A DNA stretch of 64,000 nucleotides, taken from NCBI RefSeq assembly GCF_024347055.1, contig NZ_AP024895.1, positions 434,001-498,000 of the forward strand. The letters run 5' to 3'. The position numbers were made by a program, and so were the translations under genes. The notes below the pieces were generated by a model. The model was not told the DNA's origin, ran no database searches, and saw nothing but the letters and a program-made list of their open reading frames with translations. Of this stretch, positions 53,266-61,975 are shown in pieces. The stretch comes from Vibrio porteresiae DSM 19223. GTDB taxonomy: Bacteria; Pseudomonadota; Gammaproteobacteria; Enterobacterales; Vibrionaceae. Each line of letters starts with the position of its first letter. Within the stretch, counting starts at the first letter, position 1.

Positions 53266-53333
53266 TCAAGTAAATATTAGGACTTAAAAAGTTGTGGTAA
53301 GTCCTCAACGTCAAATTTTAGGAGCTTATTGGT

Positions 53334-55166
53334 ATGTGTGGAATTGTTGGTGCAGTAGCACAGCGTGATGTAGCAGAAATTCTTGTTGAAGGTCTACGTC
53401 GTTTGGAATACCGCGGTTACGACTCTGCTGGTGTTGCAGTGGTAGATGCAAACAAGAATATGACCCGTGTTCGCCGTTTAGGTAAAGTACAAGAGTTGGC
53501 CGATGCAGTTGCAGCGACTCATGTTCATGGTGGTACTGGTATCGCACATACCCGCTGGGCAACACATGGTGAGCCATCTGAAATCAACGCGCACCCACAC
53601 GTATCTGGCGATATTGCTGTTGTACATAACGGTATTATTGAAAACTACGAAGTGTTGCGTGAAACGTTACGCGCTCGTGGTTATGAATTTGTTTCTCAAA
53701 CCGATACTGAAGTTATTGCTCATCTAGTTGAGTGGGAACTTCGTACTTCAGCTTCTTTGCTTGAAGCCGTACAAAAAACAGCAAAACAACTTGAAGGTGC
53801 ATACGGTACTGTTGTGGTTGACCGTAAAGATCCTGAACGCCTAGTTGTGGCTCGCTCTGGTAGCCCAATCGTTATCGGTTTAGGTGTGGGTGAAAACTTC
53901 CTCGCATCTGATCAGCTTGCTCTATTGAACGTAACTCGTCGCTTTATTTACCTTGAAGAAGGTGATGTGGCTGAAATTACTCGTCGTGAAGTGAAAATCT
54001 TTGCCGCTAACGGTGCGCCAGTAGAACGTGAAATTACCGAATCTAACGCTGAGCACGATGCGGGTGAAAAAGGTAAATACCGCCACTTCATGCAGAAAGA
54101 AATTTTTGAACAGCCAAAAGCGCTACTGAATACCATTGAAGGTCGTATCACGCACGATTCAGTGATCACCGATAGCATCGGTGTACACGCAACAGAAATT
54201 CTGAGCAAAGTTGAACACATTCAACTGATTGCTTGTGGTACTTCTTACAACTCTGCGATGGCTTCTCGTTACTGGTTTGAAGCAATTGCTGGCGTGAGCT
54301 GTGACGTAGAGATTGCCTCTGAGTTCCGCTACCGTAAATTTGTGACACGTCCAAATAGCTTGTTGATTACCTTGTCTCAATCTGGTGAAACGGCCGATAC
54401 ATTAGCAGCTCTTCGTCTTGCTAAAGAAAAAGGCTACATGGCGGCAATGACCATTTGTAACGTGGCAGGTTCTTCTCTTGTTCGCGAATCTGATATTGCC
54501 TTTATGACTCGCGCAGGGACTGAAATCGGTGTGGCTTCAACCAAAGCCTTTACTACTCAGCTTGCTGCATTGCTGATGCTGGTTGCGGCGATTGGTAAAC
54601 AGAAAGGTACAGTAAACAAAGAAACTGAGAAAGAGATTGTCACTGCGCTGCATGCTCTGCCTCAACAAATTGAAGCAGCACTTGCAAGTGAACGTGAAAT
54701 CGAAGATTTGGCAAAAGACTTTGCTGATAAGAGCCACACGCTATTCCTTGGTCGTGGTGAGTACTTCCCAATTGCCTTGGAAGCAGCGCTGAAACTGAAA
54801 GAGATCTCTTATATCCATGCAGAAGCCTACGCTGCAGGTGAGTTGAAACATGGCCCATTGGCACTTATTGATGCCGACATGCCAGTGGTGGTGATTGCAC
54901 CGAACAATGACCTGTTGGAAAAACTCAAATCCAACATTGAAGAAGTGCGTGCCCGTGGTGGGTTGTTGTATGTCTTCGCTGATGAAAACGCAGGGTTCGT
55001 TAGCGATGCCAGCATGAAAGTGATCACCATGCCGCATGTGAGTGAAATCACTGCACCGATTTTCTACACCGTACCAATGCAATTGCTGGCTTACCACGTT
55101 GCATTGATTAAAGGCACTGACGTTGACCAACCTCGTAACCTAGCGAAAGCGGTAACAGTAGAATAA
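53334..55166 (+). CDS. glmS: Glutamine-fructose-6-phosphate aminotransferase
   Basis: 610 residues. First step of UDP-GlcNAc synthesis. MCGIVGAV with the nucleophile Cys at position 2 after Met removal; type II amidotransferase GIAHTRWATHGEPSEINAHPH and HNGIIENY. Two SIS domains with CGTSYNSAMASRYW, LSQSGETADTLAALR, and the C-terminal PRNLAKAVTVE. TTAGGAGC upstream. No glmU on this side and no GlmS ribozyme. Confidence 0.98.
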   Translation: MCGIVGAVAQRDVAEILVEGLRRLEYRGYDSAGVAVVDANKNMTRVRRLGKVQELADAVAATHVHGGTGIAHTRWATHGEPSEINAHPHVSGDIAVVHNGIIENYEVLRETLRARGYEFVSQTDTEVIAHLVEWELRTSASLLEAVQKTAKQLEGAYGTVVVDRKDPERLVVARSGSPIVIGLGVGENFLASDQLALLNVTRRFIYLEEGDVAEITRREVKIFAANGAPVEREITESNAEHDAGEKGKYRHFMQKEIFEQPKALLNTIEGRITHDSVITDSIGVHATEILSKVEHIQLIACGTSYNSAMASRYWFEAIAGVSCDVEIASEFRYRKFVTRPNSLLITLSQSGETADTLAALRLAKEKGYMAAMTICNVAGSSLVRESDIAFMTRAGTEIGVASTKAFTTQLAALLMLVAAIGKQKGTVNKETEKEIVTALHALPQQIEAALASEREIEDLAKDFADKSHTLFLGRGEYFPIALEAALKLKEISYIHAEAYAAGELKHGPLALIDADMPVVVIAPNNDLLEKLKSNIEEVRARGGLLYVFADENAGFVSDASMKVITMPHVSEITAPIFYTVPMQLLAYHVALIKGTDVDQPRNLAKAVTVE

Positions 55167-55191
55167 GTCATAGATCAGCAGTCTTAGTTAA

Positions 55192-55225
55192 AAAAATGGC
55201 GAACATAAAAAGTTCGCCATTTTTG
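55192..55225 (+). terminator. glmS terminator
   Basis: AAAAATGGCGAAC / GTTCGCCATTTTT, a perfect 13-bp stem with a 7-base loop. Confidence 0.88.
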
Positions 55226-55297
55226 CATTTTGCTTAAAAAACAAACATATGAGAAGGATAAGTGTGATCATTATCTCCTTTCATATATGTGTCTCTT

Positions 55298-55326
55298 TTC
55301 ACTTTTTGGGTTTAGCAGGATATTAG
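55298..55326 (+). promoter_or_regulatory. Putative tRNA-Leu promoter
   Basis: TTCACT, a 17-bp spacer and TATTAG, with a GCGCC discriminator. It would place the transcript start only a few bases before the tRNA. Confidence 0.4.
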
Positions 55327-55334
55327 CGCCACAC

Positions 55335-55421
55335 GCAGATGTGGTGGAATTGGTAGACACGCTAGCTTCAGGTGCTAGTGGCCTCACGGTCGTGGGAGTT
55401 CAAGTCTCCCCATCTGCACCA
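55335..55421 (+). tRNA. tRNA-Leu(CAG)
   Basis: 87 bases with long variable arm and encoded CCA. Acceptor GCAGATG / CATCTGC, anticodon stem CTAGC-TTCAGGT-GCTAG with anticodon CAG, T loop TTCAAGT. Lone gene with its own terminator at 55431-55459. Confidence 0.95.
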
Positions 55422-55430
55422 GTTCTAAAA

Positions 55431-55459
55431 AAGGCCCGTTATTTATAACGGGTCTTTTT
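55431..55459 (+). terminator. tRNA-Leu terminator
   Basis: GGCCCGTTAT TT ATAACGGGTC with TTTTTG; opposite the stop of the leftward LysR gene. Confidence 0.85.
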
Positions 55460-55484
55460 GTTTTTTTTGTTTTTAAACAATATG

Positions 55485-56399
55485 TTATGCGAGAGTGGTA
55501 ATGCTTTGTTTTTCTAACTTCAGTTTATTTTTGAAGTCAGAGACGAAGCGAATAAAGGCGTGTTCTGCTTGTGACAGGGAATCCTCATCTAGCCAACATA
55601 AATGAAAGTGACAGTATTCTTTCGGCACTAACGACATAGCATGCAGATTTGGCGTTTGTTCTACAACTTCACGTAATAGAGTTGATACTCCTAATCCATC
55701 TAAGGTGGCTTGTACAATCATTGGGATGTAATTGCTTTCAATGATCACATTGGGGCGAAAGCCTGCTTGTTCGCAGCGCTTATCGATGATGTTACGTTGC
55801 AAAAAAGAATCGTCCATTAAGATCAGTGGTAAGTATTCTAACTCGTTGTCTTTTATTGACTCTTTTTGTGCTAGGGGATGATCATGCGCACAACTGACGA
55901 CCATCTCTTGGCGTTCTAAAGACAAGCGTGGCCACTTTTTATGGATGCGTCTTTCATCAATGATGGCGAGATTAAGTTGCCCTTCTTCGAAATGGCTGCG
56001 AATGGTGCTCGCGCTGTTTTGAATCACTGAGATCCTAATTCCCGGATAGGTTTGATGAAACAGTTTTAGAATGTGCGGAAATTCAGTATACCCATACATC
56101 TGTGGTAAGCCGATTCTAAGGTGACCAGAGCGAAGTTTTTGTCGATCCGCAATCTCTTGTTCTACTCGTTCAATTTCGCTGAAAATTCGTTTTGAACGCT
56201 TGAGGAGTAAATGTCCCTCTTCTGTCAGTTTCAGTGGCTGATTGCGCACCCGAGTAAACAGTAATACCCCTAACTCTTCTTCTAATTTTTTTATCGCCAC
56301 ACTCAAACTGGGCTGAGCTACATGCAGTTCGGTCGCTGCACGGGTGACATTCTGTAGGCGGGCAATGGCTTCAAAATAACGTAATACTCTGATTTCCAT
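55485..56399 (-). CDS. LysR-family regulator, target unknown
   Basis: 304 residues. MEIRVLRYFEAIARLQNVTRAATELHVAQPSLSVAIKKLEEELG is the LysR HTH; the sensor domain holds GHLRIGLPQMYGYTEFP and IVQATLDGLGVSTLL. It is divergent from a small cupin gene (187 bp), so that gene is its most likely target. I cannot match it to a named regulator. Confidence 0.9.
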   Translation of the reverse strand: MEIRVLRYFEAIARLQNVTRAATELHVAQPSLSVAIKKLEEELGVLLFTRVRNQPLKLTEEGHLLLKRSKRIFSEIERVEQEIADRQKLRSGHLRIGLPQMYGYTEFPHILKLFHQTYPGIRISVIQNSASTIRSHFEEGQLNLAIIDERRIHKKWPRLSLERQEMVVSCAHDHPLAQKESIKDNELEYLPLILMDDSFLQRNIIDKRCEQAGFRPNVIIESNYIPMIVQATLDGLGVSTLLREVVEQTPNLHAMSLVPKEYCHFHLCWLDEDSLSQAEHAFIRFVSDFKNKLKLEKQSITTLA

Positions 56400-56586
56400 A
56401 TTGAGACACTATCATGGGAATAAAAAAACAGTATTTCCTCTCACGGATTAGAGTCAATACAATTTTCGTTATTAAAACGATATCAATCAGTATTCCCCCT
56501 GCAGAAGTTGTTAGCGTATTGAAATTTCTCTAAACGATGAGGTCGTTCCTTGTCGGCTTTCTGCCTTTATCTAAGAATGAGCGACT

Positions 56587-56943
56587 ATGTTAACCGATGA
56601 ATTTCTTCAAAATTTGGATCAAGCAGACTTACGTGAGTCTTATGAGGGAATTCGATATGCTTCATTTGATTTCGGTGGTGGGTTTACGCAAGGTTACCTT
56701 CTGTTTGAACCAAAGAAAGTCCTGCCCAAGTTCTCGTTTCATCAGTCAATCAGTTTGTTCATTTTGGATGGACATGCAGAGCTGACAATTGAACAAAATA
56801 GTCATTTACTGCGTGCAGCAGATCTCTACATTATTCCAGCAGATAAGCCTTTTTCATTGGAAAATGTCTCTGGGAAATATCGCTTAAAAATATTGTTAAC
56901 CTCGGAACAACCGATAGATTTTGGTATTCGTTGGATACACTAA
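56587..56943 (+). CDS. Small cupin-fold protein
   Basis: 118 residues with a single cupin-like barrel: SFHQSISLFILDGHAELTIEQNSHLLRAADLYIIPADKPFSLENVSGKYRL. It has the G(X)5HXH-to-G/P spacing in a weakened form (only one His), so metal binding is doubtful; a small-molecule binding or isomerase role is possible. No strong ribosome site before the ATG at 56587. Divergent from the LysR gene and convergent with the pectinase. Function unknown. Confidence 0.7.
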   Translation: MLTDEFLQNLDQADLRESYEGIRYASFDFGGGFTQGYLLFEPKKVLPKFSFHQSISLFILDGHAELTIEQNSHLLRAADLYIIPADKPFSLENVSGKYRLKILLTSEQPIDFGIRWIH

Positions 56944-56959
56944 AAATTGAGGGAAATTG

Positions 56960-56984
56960 GCTCCCTTCGATGAAAGAAGGGAGC
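56960..56984. terminator. Hairpin between cupin and polygalacturonase genes
   Basis: GCTCCCTTC / GAAGGGAGC with a 7-base loop between convergent genes; no long T run, so efficiency is uncertain. Confidence 0.5.
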
Positions 56985-56991
56985 GGGTTTG

Positions 56992-59004
56992 TTATTTGTA
57001 AGGTGGTGACACTTTTACAAATTTGACGTTCTTTGAATGGCTGAGTTTCCAAGGTGAGGCATCGCCGTTAAGGAATGTGACCTCTTCAAACACGCTATCT
57101 TTGAGATGGTCGATACGGGTTTTTTGCTCTTGGAAAAACGTCACTTGTTTAAATACTAAGTGATCGTGCCATGTTTCTGGGTAGGTGACTTCGCTGTCTT
57201 TGCCGTCATAGCCATCAATGAGTATCGAAGGTTTACTGCTAGGTTCTCGGTTATCCACTGTCACGTCATCGATATCTATGTGGTTAAAGTAGGCAGCTTG
57301 TGCGGCATTTTCAAAGACGTTATCGCCTGCTTTATAAGCTAACGTAAACACAAATGGGCTACCTAAACCGCCACGGTTTTCTACATCAACACCACTTGGC
57401 AACGCCGTGTGTGTATTGTGTGAACCAATATCGGCTAAGACGTTTTCTCTAAAGGTAATGCGTCTTACACCGCCACCAGTGGAGAGTGTGCTTTTTAAAC
57501 GTAAGCCATTATCGGTCATAAAGGAGACGTTGTTTTCTGCGACAATATCTTGAATCCAAGCACCAGTATGACTGCCTGCGACCAATACGCCATGACCTTC
57601 GCGTGTGTAGTTGTTAAATACCCAGCCACGCTCGGTGGAGTGCACACCTTCGGTGCCGGCTTGATAATCTTTCCCTTGCCCAGCGGCGAAGTTAATGCAG
57701 TCATCACCGCTATCGATAAAGTTAGCGAATACAGCAAAGTCGCTACTGTTACCAAATTCAACGCCATCGGCATTATTAATGTCGAACGTTTCGGTGCGAG
57801 TGTAAGCCATGGTGGTGTTTTCACTATCCAGAAACATGATGCCGTGATAGGCAGGGTTAAGTAAGGTTAGTCCTGCAAAATAGAGTTGATTGACTCCGCG
57901 GAAGGTAGCAAGAGCCGAGCGGCGATTAGCGTAGATATCTTTATTAAACTGACCTTGATATTCAATGTTGTTGGTATCGCCATCCCAGTTAGGATGATAT
58001 TCACGATAGGCCGCAATCATCTGATCTTTGGCCAAAATTCCCAAGCTATACACCAAATCTCGACCACCCGGAGGGTGATAGGCGAGATTCTGTCCTGCTT
58101 CATCTAGTGTGGTACCTTGCTGTTGCCAGCCACTGCCATCTAAGGTGCCTTGACCCACAATCCTTATATTTTCAAAGGTCCCCATACGGTGGTCGTAACC
58201 TTGTTGGCTGTGGTTTTCGCCATTGCGATGGTCTGCTGCTAGCGTGTTAAGTAGTGAAGGCGGGCGGCGAGAGTCGGTTGCATTGGTTCTAAAACTGTAG
58301 AGTTGGTAGCCCTGTTGCAAAGGGTAATCTTTAGCGTAAGGAGAACCTTTTAACGTCGCTCCTTTAGCTATTTCAAGCGTCATATTGCTATGCAAAAACA
58401 GGGCGCCAGTGACATAAGTGGCTCCTGAATCGCTGGGGGCAATCAATACTCGACAGCCGTAGGCATTGGTTGATTGACTTGAGCATTGATCAATCGCGGT
58501 TTGAATGGCTTTGGTGTTAAGGGTTTTACCATCACCTTTCGCACCGAGTTGAGCAACATCGACTGTATGCGCATAAGCGGGGGTGGTGATGCTTAGTGGG
58601 GCACTTAACGCCGATTCTTGTCCATCTTCATAAACTGCAGCAATTTGAAATTGATATTGGGTTGTTGGTTTGAGCCCTGTCACCATGAAATTTTGGTAAC
58701 GAATCGAGTAGTTAAAGTGTGTTTTATCCCGTTCATAAAAGGCATTGAAATAGGGCGCTGCTGGGTTGTGCTGGGCATTATTGGCGCTCGCTAATCCAAG
58801 CGATTGACCGTTCTGATAAAGACGGTAGTCAACTATATGTTGCCGTTTCGAAGGTTGCTGCCAGACCAAAACCACACTCTCTTCATCTTGTGCTAATGCC
58901 GGTGAGGAAAGTGTTAAATCGTTTAGCGTAATAGGTGTTGCTGCCTGGCTTGAGGCCGCAATAAGCGCACATGCGATAGCACTGAAAATCGGTAATCGTC
59001 TCAT
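56992..59004 (-). CDS. Secreted GH28 polygalacturonase (exo-type, FnIII + pectinase)
   Basis: 670 residues. A signal peptide ends SSQA-AT (about 22). A fibronectin-III-like domain (about 25-142, ending LSAPLSITTPA) precedes the GH28 parallel beta-helix. Catalytic motifs: NNADGVEF (D413), SGDDC (D434, D435), REGHGVLVAGSHTG (H471), and NGLRLKST (R502, K504), all complete. The FnIII-GH28 layout is that of exo-poly-galacturonosidases of the PehX type from plant-associated bacteria. It would release di- or mono-galacturonate outside the cell. Placed between a LysR/cupin pair and hyf, with no other pectin gene in view. Confidence 0.93.
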   Translation of the reverse strand: MRRLPIFSAIACALIAASSQAATPITLNDLTLSSPALAQDEESVVLVWQQPSKRQHIVDYRLYQNGQSLGLASANNAQHNPAAPYFNAFYERDKTHFNYSIRYQNFMVTGLKPTTQYQFQIAAVYEDGQESALSAPLSITTPAYAHTVDVAQLGAKGDGKTLNTKAIQTAIDQCSSQSTNAYGCRVLIAPSDSGATYVTGALFLHSNMTLEIAKGATLKGSPYAKDYPLQQGYQLYSFRTNATDSRRPPSLLNTLAADHRNGENHSQQGYDHRMGTFENIRIVGQGTLDGSGWQQQGTTLDEAGQNLAYHPPGGRDLVYSLGILAKDQMIAAYREYHPNWDGDTNNIEYQGQFNKDIYANRRSALATFRGVNQLYFAGLTLLNPAYHGIMFLDSENTTMAYTRTETFDINNADGVEFGNSSDFAVFANFIDSGDDCINFAAGQGKDYQAGTEGVHSTERGWVFNNYTREGHGVLVAGSHTGAWIQDIVAENNVSFMTDNGLRLKSTLSTGGGVRRITFRENVLADIGSHNTHTALPSGVDVENRGGLGSPFVFTLAYKAGDNVFENAAQAAYFNHIDIDDVTVDNREPSSKPSILIDGYDGKDSEVTYPETWHDHLVFKQVTFFQEQKTRIDHLKDSVFEEVTFLNGDASPWKLSHSKNVKFVKVSPPYK

Positions 59005-59097
59005 GGTATCCCTATAAAATAAAACGTCGTTTCAAAATGGTATTAATGGAATGTTTTACCATGAGGTGGCGCTATGACCTATGAGAGAGATCGCAAT

Positions 59098-59181
59098 TTG
59101 TCATCGGCAGTCGACAAAGTTGTCACATAAGTTTTTGCGCTGTTTTTCAGTTCGACACTAGTGTCGACACTGGGTGTCGAA
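59098..59181. promoter_or_regulatory. Cluster of TGTCGA-type inverted repeats (FhlA-like UAS)
   Basis: A perfect 16-bp palindrome TCGACACT-AGTGTCGA (59152-59167), a further half site GTGTCGAA (59174-59181), and upstream TTGTC ... GACAA then GTTGTCAC (59098-59127). All lie about 105-205 bp upstream of the sigma-54 site, the usual distance for an enhancer-binding protein. FhlA, the formate-sensing activator of hyc/hyf in E. coli, is the expected binder; identity is inferred. Confidence 0.6.
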
Positions 59182-59285
59182 GTCACTGATTTTACGTTAA
59201 TTTTCTGTTTTAAAACGGATTGTTTTATTAACATCTTACCTCTAATAATATGATTTTATTGGCTTTATTAAATCATATTCCAGGT

Positions 59286-59301
59286 TGGCATACATGTTGC
59301 T
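59286..59301 (+). promoter_or_regulatory. Sigma-54 promoter of hyf
   Basis: TGGCAT-N5-TTGCT matches the -24/-12 consensus TGGCAC-N5-TTGCW with one change, with the -12 element 32 bp before hyfA. Confidence 0.8.
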
Positions 59302-59333
59302 CTAAAGGACTTATTTAATTAACAGGGTATGCT

Positions 59334-59939
59334 ATGAAGAGCTTTGTGATTGCAGATCCGAAAAAATGTATCGGTTGTGGTACCTGCATGGCAGCGTGCT
59401 CCGACGTACATAAGAAGGAAGGTCTGCAGAGTCATCCCCGGTTGACAGTTGTCAAACATCAGGATGCGACGGTTCCTGTTATGTGTCGTCACTGTGAAGA
59501 TGCACCATGCGCTACGGTGTGTCCTGTACAGGCGATTACGAAGGAAGATGATCGTGTACTGATTAATGAAACCTTATGTGTTGGCTGTACCTTGTGTGCT
59601 GTTGCCTGCCCATTTGGCGCCATTGCTTTTGATGGTAGTCGTCCGGTCGCCATGGCCAACAGTTACGATACTTATATTCCATCCACTCCTCGCTCAAGTA
59701 ATCCTTGCACTTCCTCTCCTCAGACTTTTGGTCATGACATTCTTGCCTGGGAACCTGGCGTTAAAAGCATCGCAGTGAAGTGTGATTTATGTGGATTTCG
59801 TGAAAAGGGCCCAGCTTGTGCTGAGGTGTGTCCTACCGATGCGATTGTCATGGTGACCGACAATGAAGTGGTTGACTCTCGTTCGCTAAAACGCGAGATG
59901 GCTGCGGAAATGTCCCAAGCCACGAAGATGGAGAGATAG
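59334..59939 (+). CDS. hyfA: Hydrogenase-4 ferredoxin-like subunit HyfA
   Basis: 201 residues with four 4Fe-4S cluster motifs: C12-C15-C18-C22, C51-C54-C59-C63, C82-C85-C88-C92 and C150-C153-C162-C166. It matches HyfA in length and layout (FVIADPKKCIGCGTCMAACSD start). It passes electrons from formate oxidation into the hydrogenase complex. GGG lies upstream of the ATG. Leads the operon, two bases before hyfB. Confidence 0.93.
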   Translation: MKSFVIADPKKCIGCGTCMAACSDVHKKEGLQSHPRLTVVKHQDATVPVMCRHCEDAPCATVCPVQAITKEDDRVLINETLCVGCTLCAVACPFGAIAFDGSRPVAMANSYDTYIPSTPRSSNPCTSSPQTFGHDILAWEPGVKSIAVKCDLCGFREKGPACAEVCPTDAIVMVTDNEVVDSRSLKREMAAEMSQATKMER

Positions 59940-59941
59940 CA

Positions 59942-61975
59942 ATGACGAATACACTTGAGTTATTGGCGATATCCATTGGCTGTTATGTCATCGCCAGTTT
60001 AGTGGCTTTACTCGGTAGCGGTGAACGTGAATCGTGCATCGTAAAAGTATCTGGTGTGTTGGGCTTTATTGGCGGTGTGCTTGGTTTGCTCAGCTCTGCA
60101 CAAGCGCTATTGGGTGGTGCTGCGCTGACAGCAACTCTTTACAGTCCGTTTGAGTTTGCCCAACTGACTATCAATATGGACGCACTTGGTGCGTTTATGG
60201 TGTTGGTGATTTCCCTCATCATGGTTGCCGCTTCCATTTATTCATGGCATTACATGAATGAGTATTTGGGTAAAGGGGCGTGGGGCATCAGCTTCTTCCT
60301 CCATCTTTTTGTTGCTTCTATGGTGGCATTAGTGGTGGTTGATAACGCGTTTTACTTCATCGTGTTCTTTGAAATGATGTCGTTAGCCTCTTACTTCCTC
60401 GTGCTGGTGGAACAAACTGAGAAAAGCGTAAAAGCCGGGCTGCAATACTTCTTTATTGCTCATGCTGGTTCTGTGCTGATCATGATTGCGTTCTTTATGT
60501 TGTACCGCGCATCTGGCTCACTCAACTTTGCCGACTTTACCAATTTGAATCTGCCTGTGTGGGAATCTTCCGTCATCTTCCTATTAGCGTTCTTTGGCTT
60601 TGGTGCCAAAGCCGGGATGATTACTCTGCACGGCTGGTTACCACAAGCTCACCCTGCAGCACCTTCACACGCATCGGCTCTGATGTCTGGCGTAATGGTC
60701 AAAATCGGTGTGTTCGGCATTATCAAAGTGGGTGTGGTGTTCCTTGGTGGAACTCAAGCGTGGTGGGGATATGTTGTACTTGCCTTTGGCGCAGTCTCTT
60801 CCGTATTGGGCGTTATGTACGCCTTGGCAGAACACGACATCAAACGCCTACTGGCTTACCACACTGTGGAAAACGTCGGCATTATCTTAATGGGTGTTGG
60901 TGTGGCGTTAATTGGTATGGCAACAGGTCATCCCGTTTTTGCTGCGTTAGGCCTACTAGGTGCTTTATACCACTTGCTTAACCACGCAGTGTTTAAAGGT
61001 TTGCTGTTCTTAGGTGCTGGCTCTGTGATTTATCGCATGCACACCAAAGACATGGAAAAAATGGGTGGTCTTGGCAAATTAATGCCTTACACCGCAACGG
61101 CCTTTTTAATTGGGACCATGGCGATTTCTGCACTGCCACCACTGAATGGTTTTGTCAGTGAATGGTTTATCTATCAATCGCTGTTTGACCTAAGCCGTCA
61201 ATCTGTTTTGAGTATGTCGATTGCGGGACCTATCGCAGTGGTGATGCTGGCGATTACCGGTGCGTTGGCGTGTATGTGTTTCGTTAAAGTTTACGGTATC
61301 TGCTTTAGTGGTGCGCCTCGCACGCAAAAAGCGAGTGAAGCGCGTGAAGTGGGCTGGCCTATGGTGCTTGGCTGCGCTTTCTTAGCCGTAATGTGTATCG
61401 TGTTGGGTGTCGGTTCTCCTTGGATCTCTCCTTTGATCTCAGACATTGCCACCACCACGTTAGCGGCTGCGCCAATTGTTGTTCATCAAGGCATGTCACT
61501 TCATCCTGTTTCTACTACTCAAGCCATCTTGTCGACACCGGTTATCACCATTGGTTTGTTGGTGCTGCTGGTTGTTCCTGCGCTGATGTTGGCCTTCTTC
61601 AAAGGTCGTCGTTTGAGTAATCGTCGTCAAGGTGATCCTTGGGCCTGTGGTTACGCTTACGAAAGCCGCATGACCGTCTCTGCGGGTGGTTTCACTCAAC
61701 CGCTGCGTCATATGTTTGCTCCGGTGTATCGCATTCGCGTGATCTTAGACCCAAGTGGTTGGATGCAGCGCTCGCTGCAAGCCGTGACAACTTCTGCTGC
61801 GGCGATTGAGCCAAGTTTTGATCGCTACTTAGTGCAACCGGCTTGCCGCGCTGCCATGTCAGTCAGTGGTTGGGTAACGCGCATGCAAGGCGGGGATTTC
61901 CGAATCTACTGCTTGTACATCGTTGTGGCGTTACTGGCACTGCTTTTCCTTCCCGTTGATTTAGGAGCGAAATAA
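59942..61975 (+). CDS. hyfB: Hydrogenase-4 membrane subunit HyfB
   Basis: 677 residues, a proton-conducting antiporter-like subunit of the NuoL/NuoM/ND5 type. About 15 membrane helices. AKAGMITLHGWLPQAHPAAPSHASALMSGVMVKIG and LAYHTVENVGIILMG are family core; HLLNHAVFKGLLFLGAG is the lysine/histidine channel segment. Its stop TAA shares a base with the hyfC start (TAATG). Confidence 0.94.
   Translation: MTNTLELLAISIGCYVIASLVALLGSGERESCIVKVSGVLGFIGGVLGLLSSAQALLGGAALTATLYSPFEFAQLTINMDALGAFMVLVISLIMVAASIYSWHYMNEYLGKGAWGISFFLHLFVASMVALVVVDNAFYFIVFFEMMSLASYFLVLVEQTEKSVKAGLQYFFIAHAGSVLIMIAFFMLYRASGSLNFADFTNLNLPVWESSVIFLLAFFGFGAKAGMITLHGWLPQAHPAAPSHASALMSGVMVKIGVFGIIKVGVVFLGGTQAWWGYVVLAFGAVSSVLGVMYALAEHDIKRLLAYHTVENVGIILMGVGVALIGMATGHPVFAALGLLGALYHLLNHAVFKGLLFLGAGSVIYRMHTKDMEKMGGLGKLMPYTATAFLIGTMAISALPPLNGFVSEWFIYQSLFDLSRQSVLSMSIAGPIAVVMLAITGALACMCFVKVYGICFSGAPRTQKASEAREVGWPMVLGCAFLAVMCIVLGVGSPWISPLISDIATTTLAAAPIVVHQGMSLHPVSTTQAILSTPVITIGLLVLLVVPALMLAFFKGRRLSNRRQGDPWACGYAYESRMTVSAGGFTQPLRHMFAPVYRIRVILDPSGWMQRSLQAVTTSAAAIEPSFDRYLVQPACRAAMSVSGWVTRMQGGDFRIYCLYIVVALLALLFLPVDLGAK

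Noticed and set aside
53266..53333. glmS ribozyme
   Set aside because: Only 68 bp of leader, far too short, and that ribozyme belongs mainly to Gram-positive bacteria.
54159..55130. Several leftward frames inside glmS (60-130 codons)
   Set aside because: Shadows of glmS codon bias; the sense frame is a complete, conserved enzyme.
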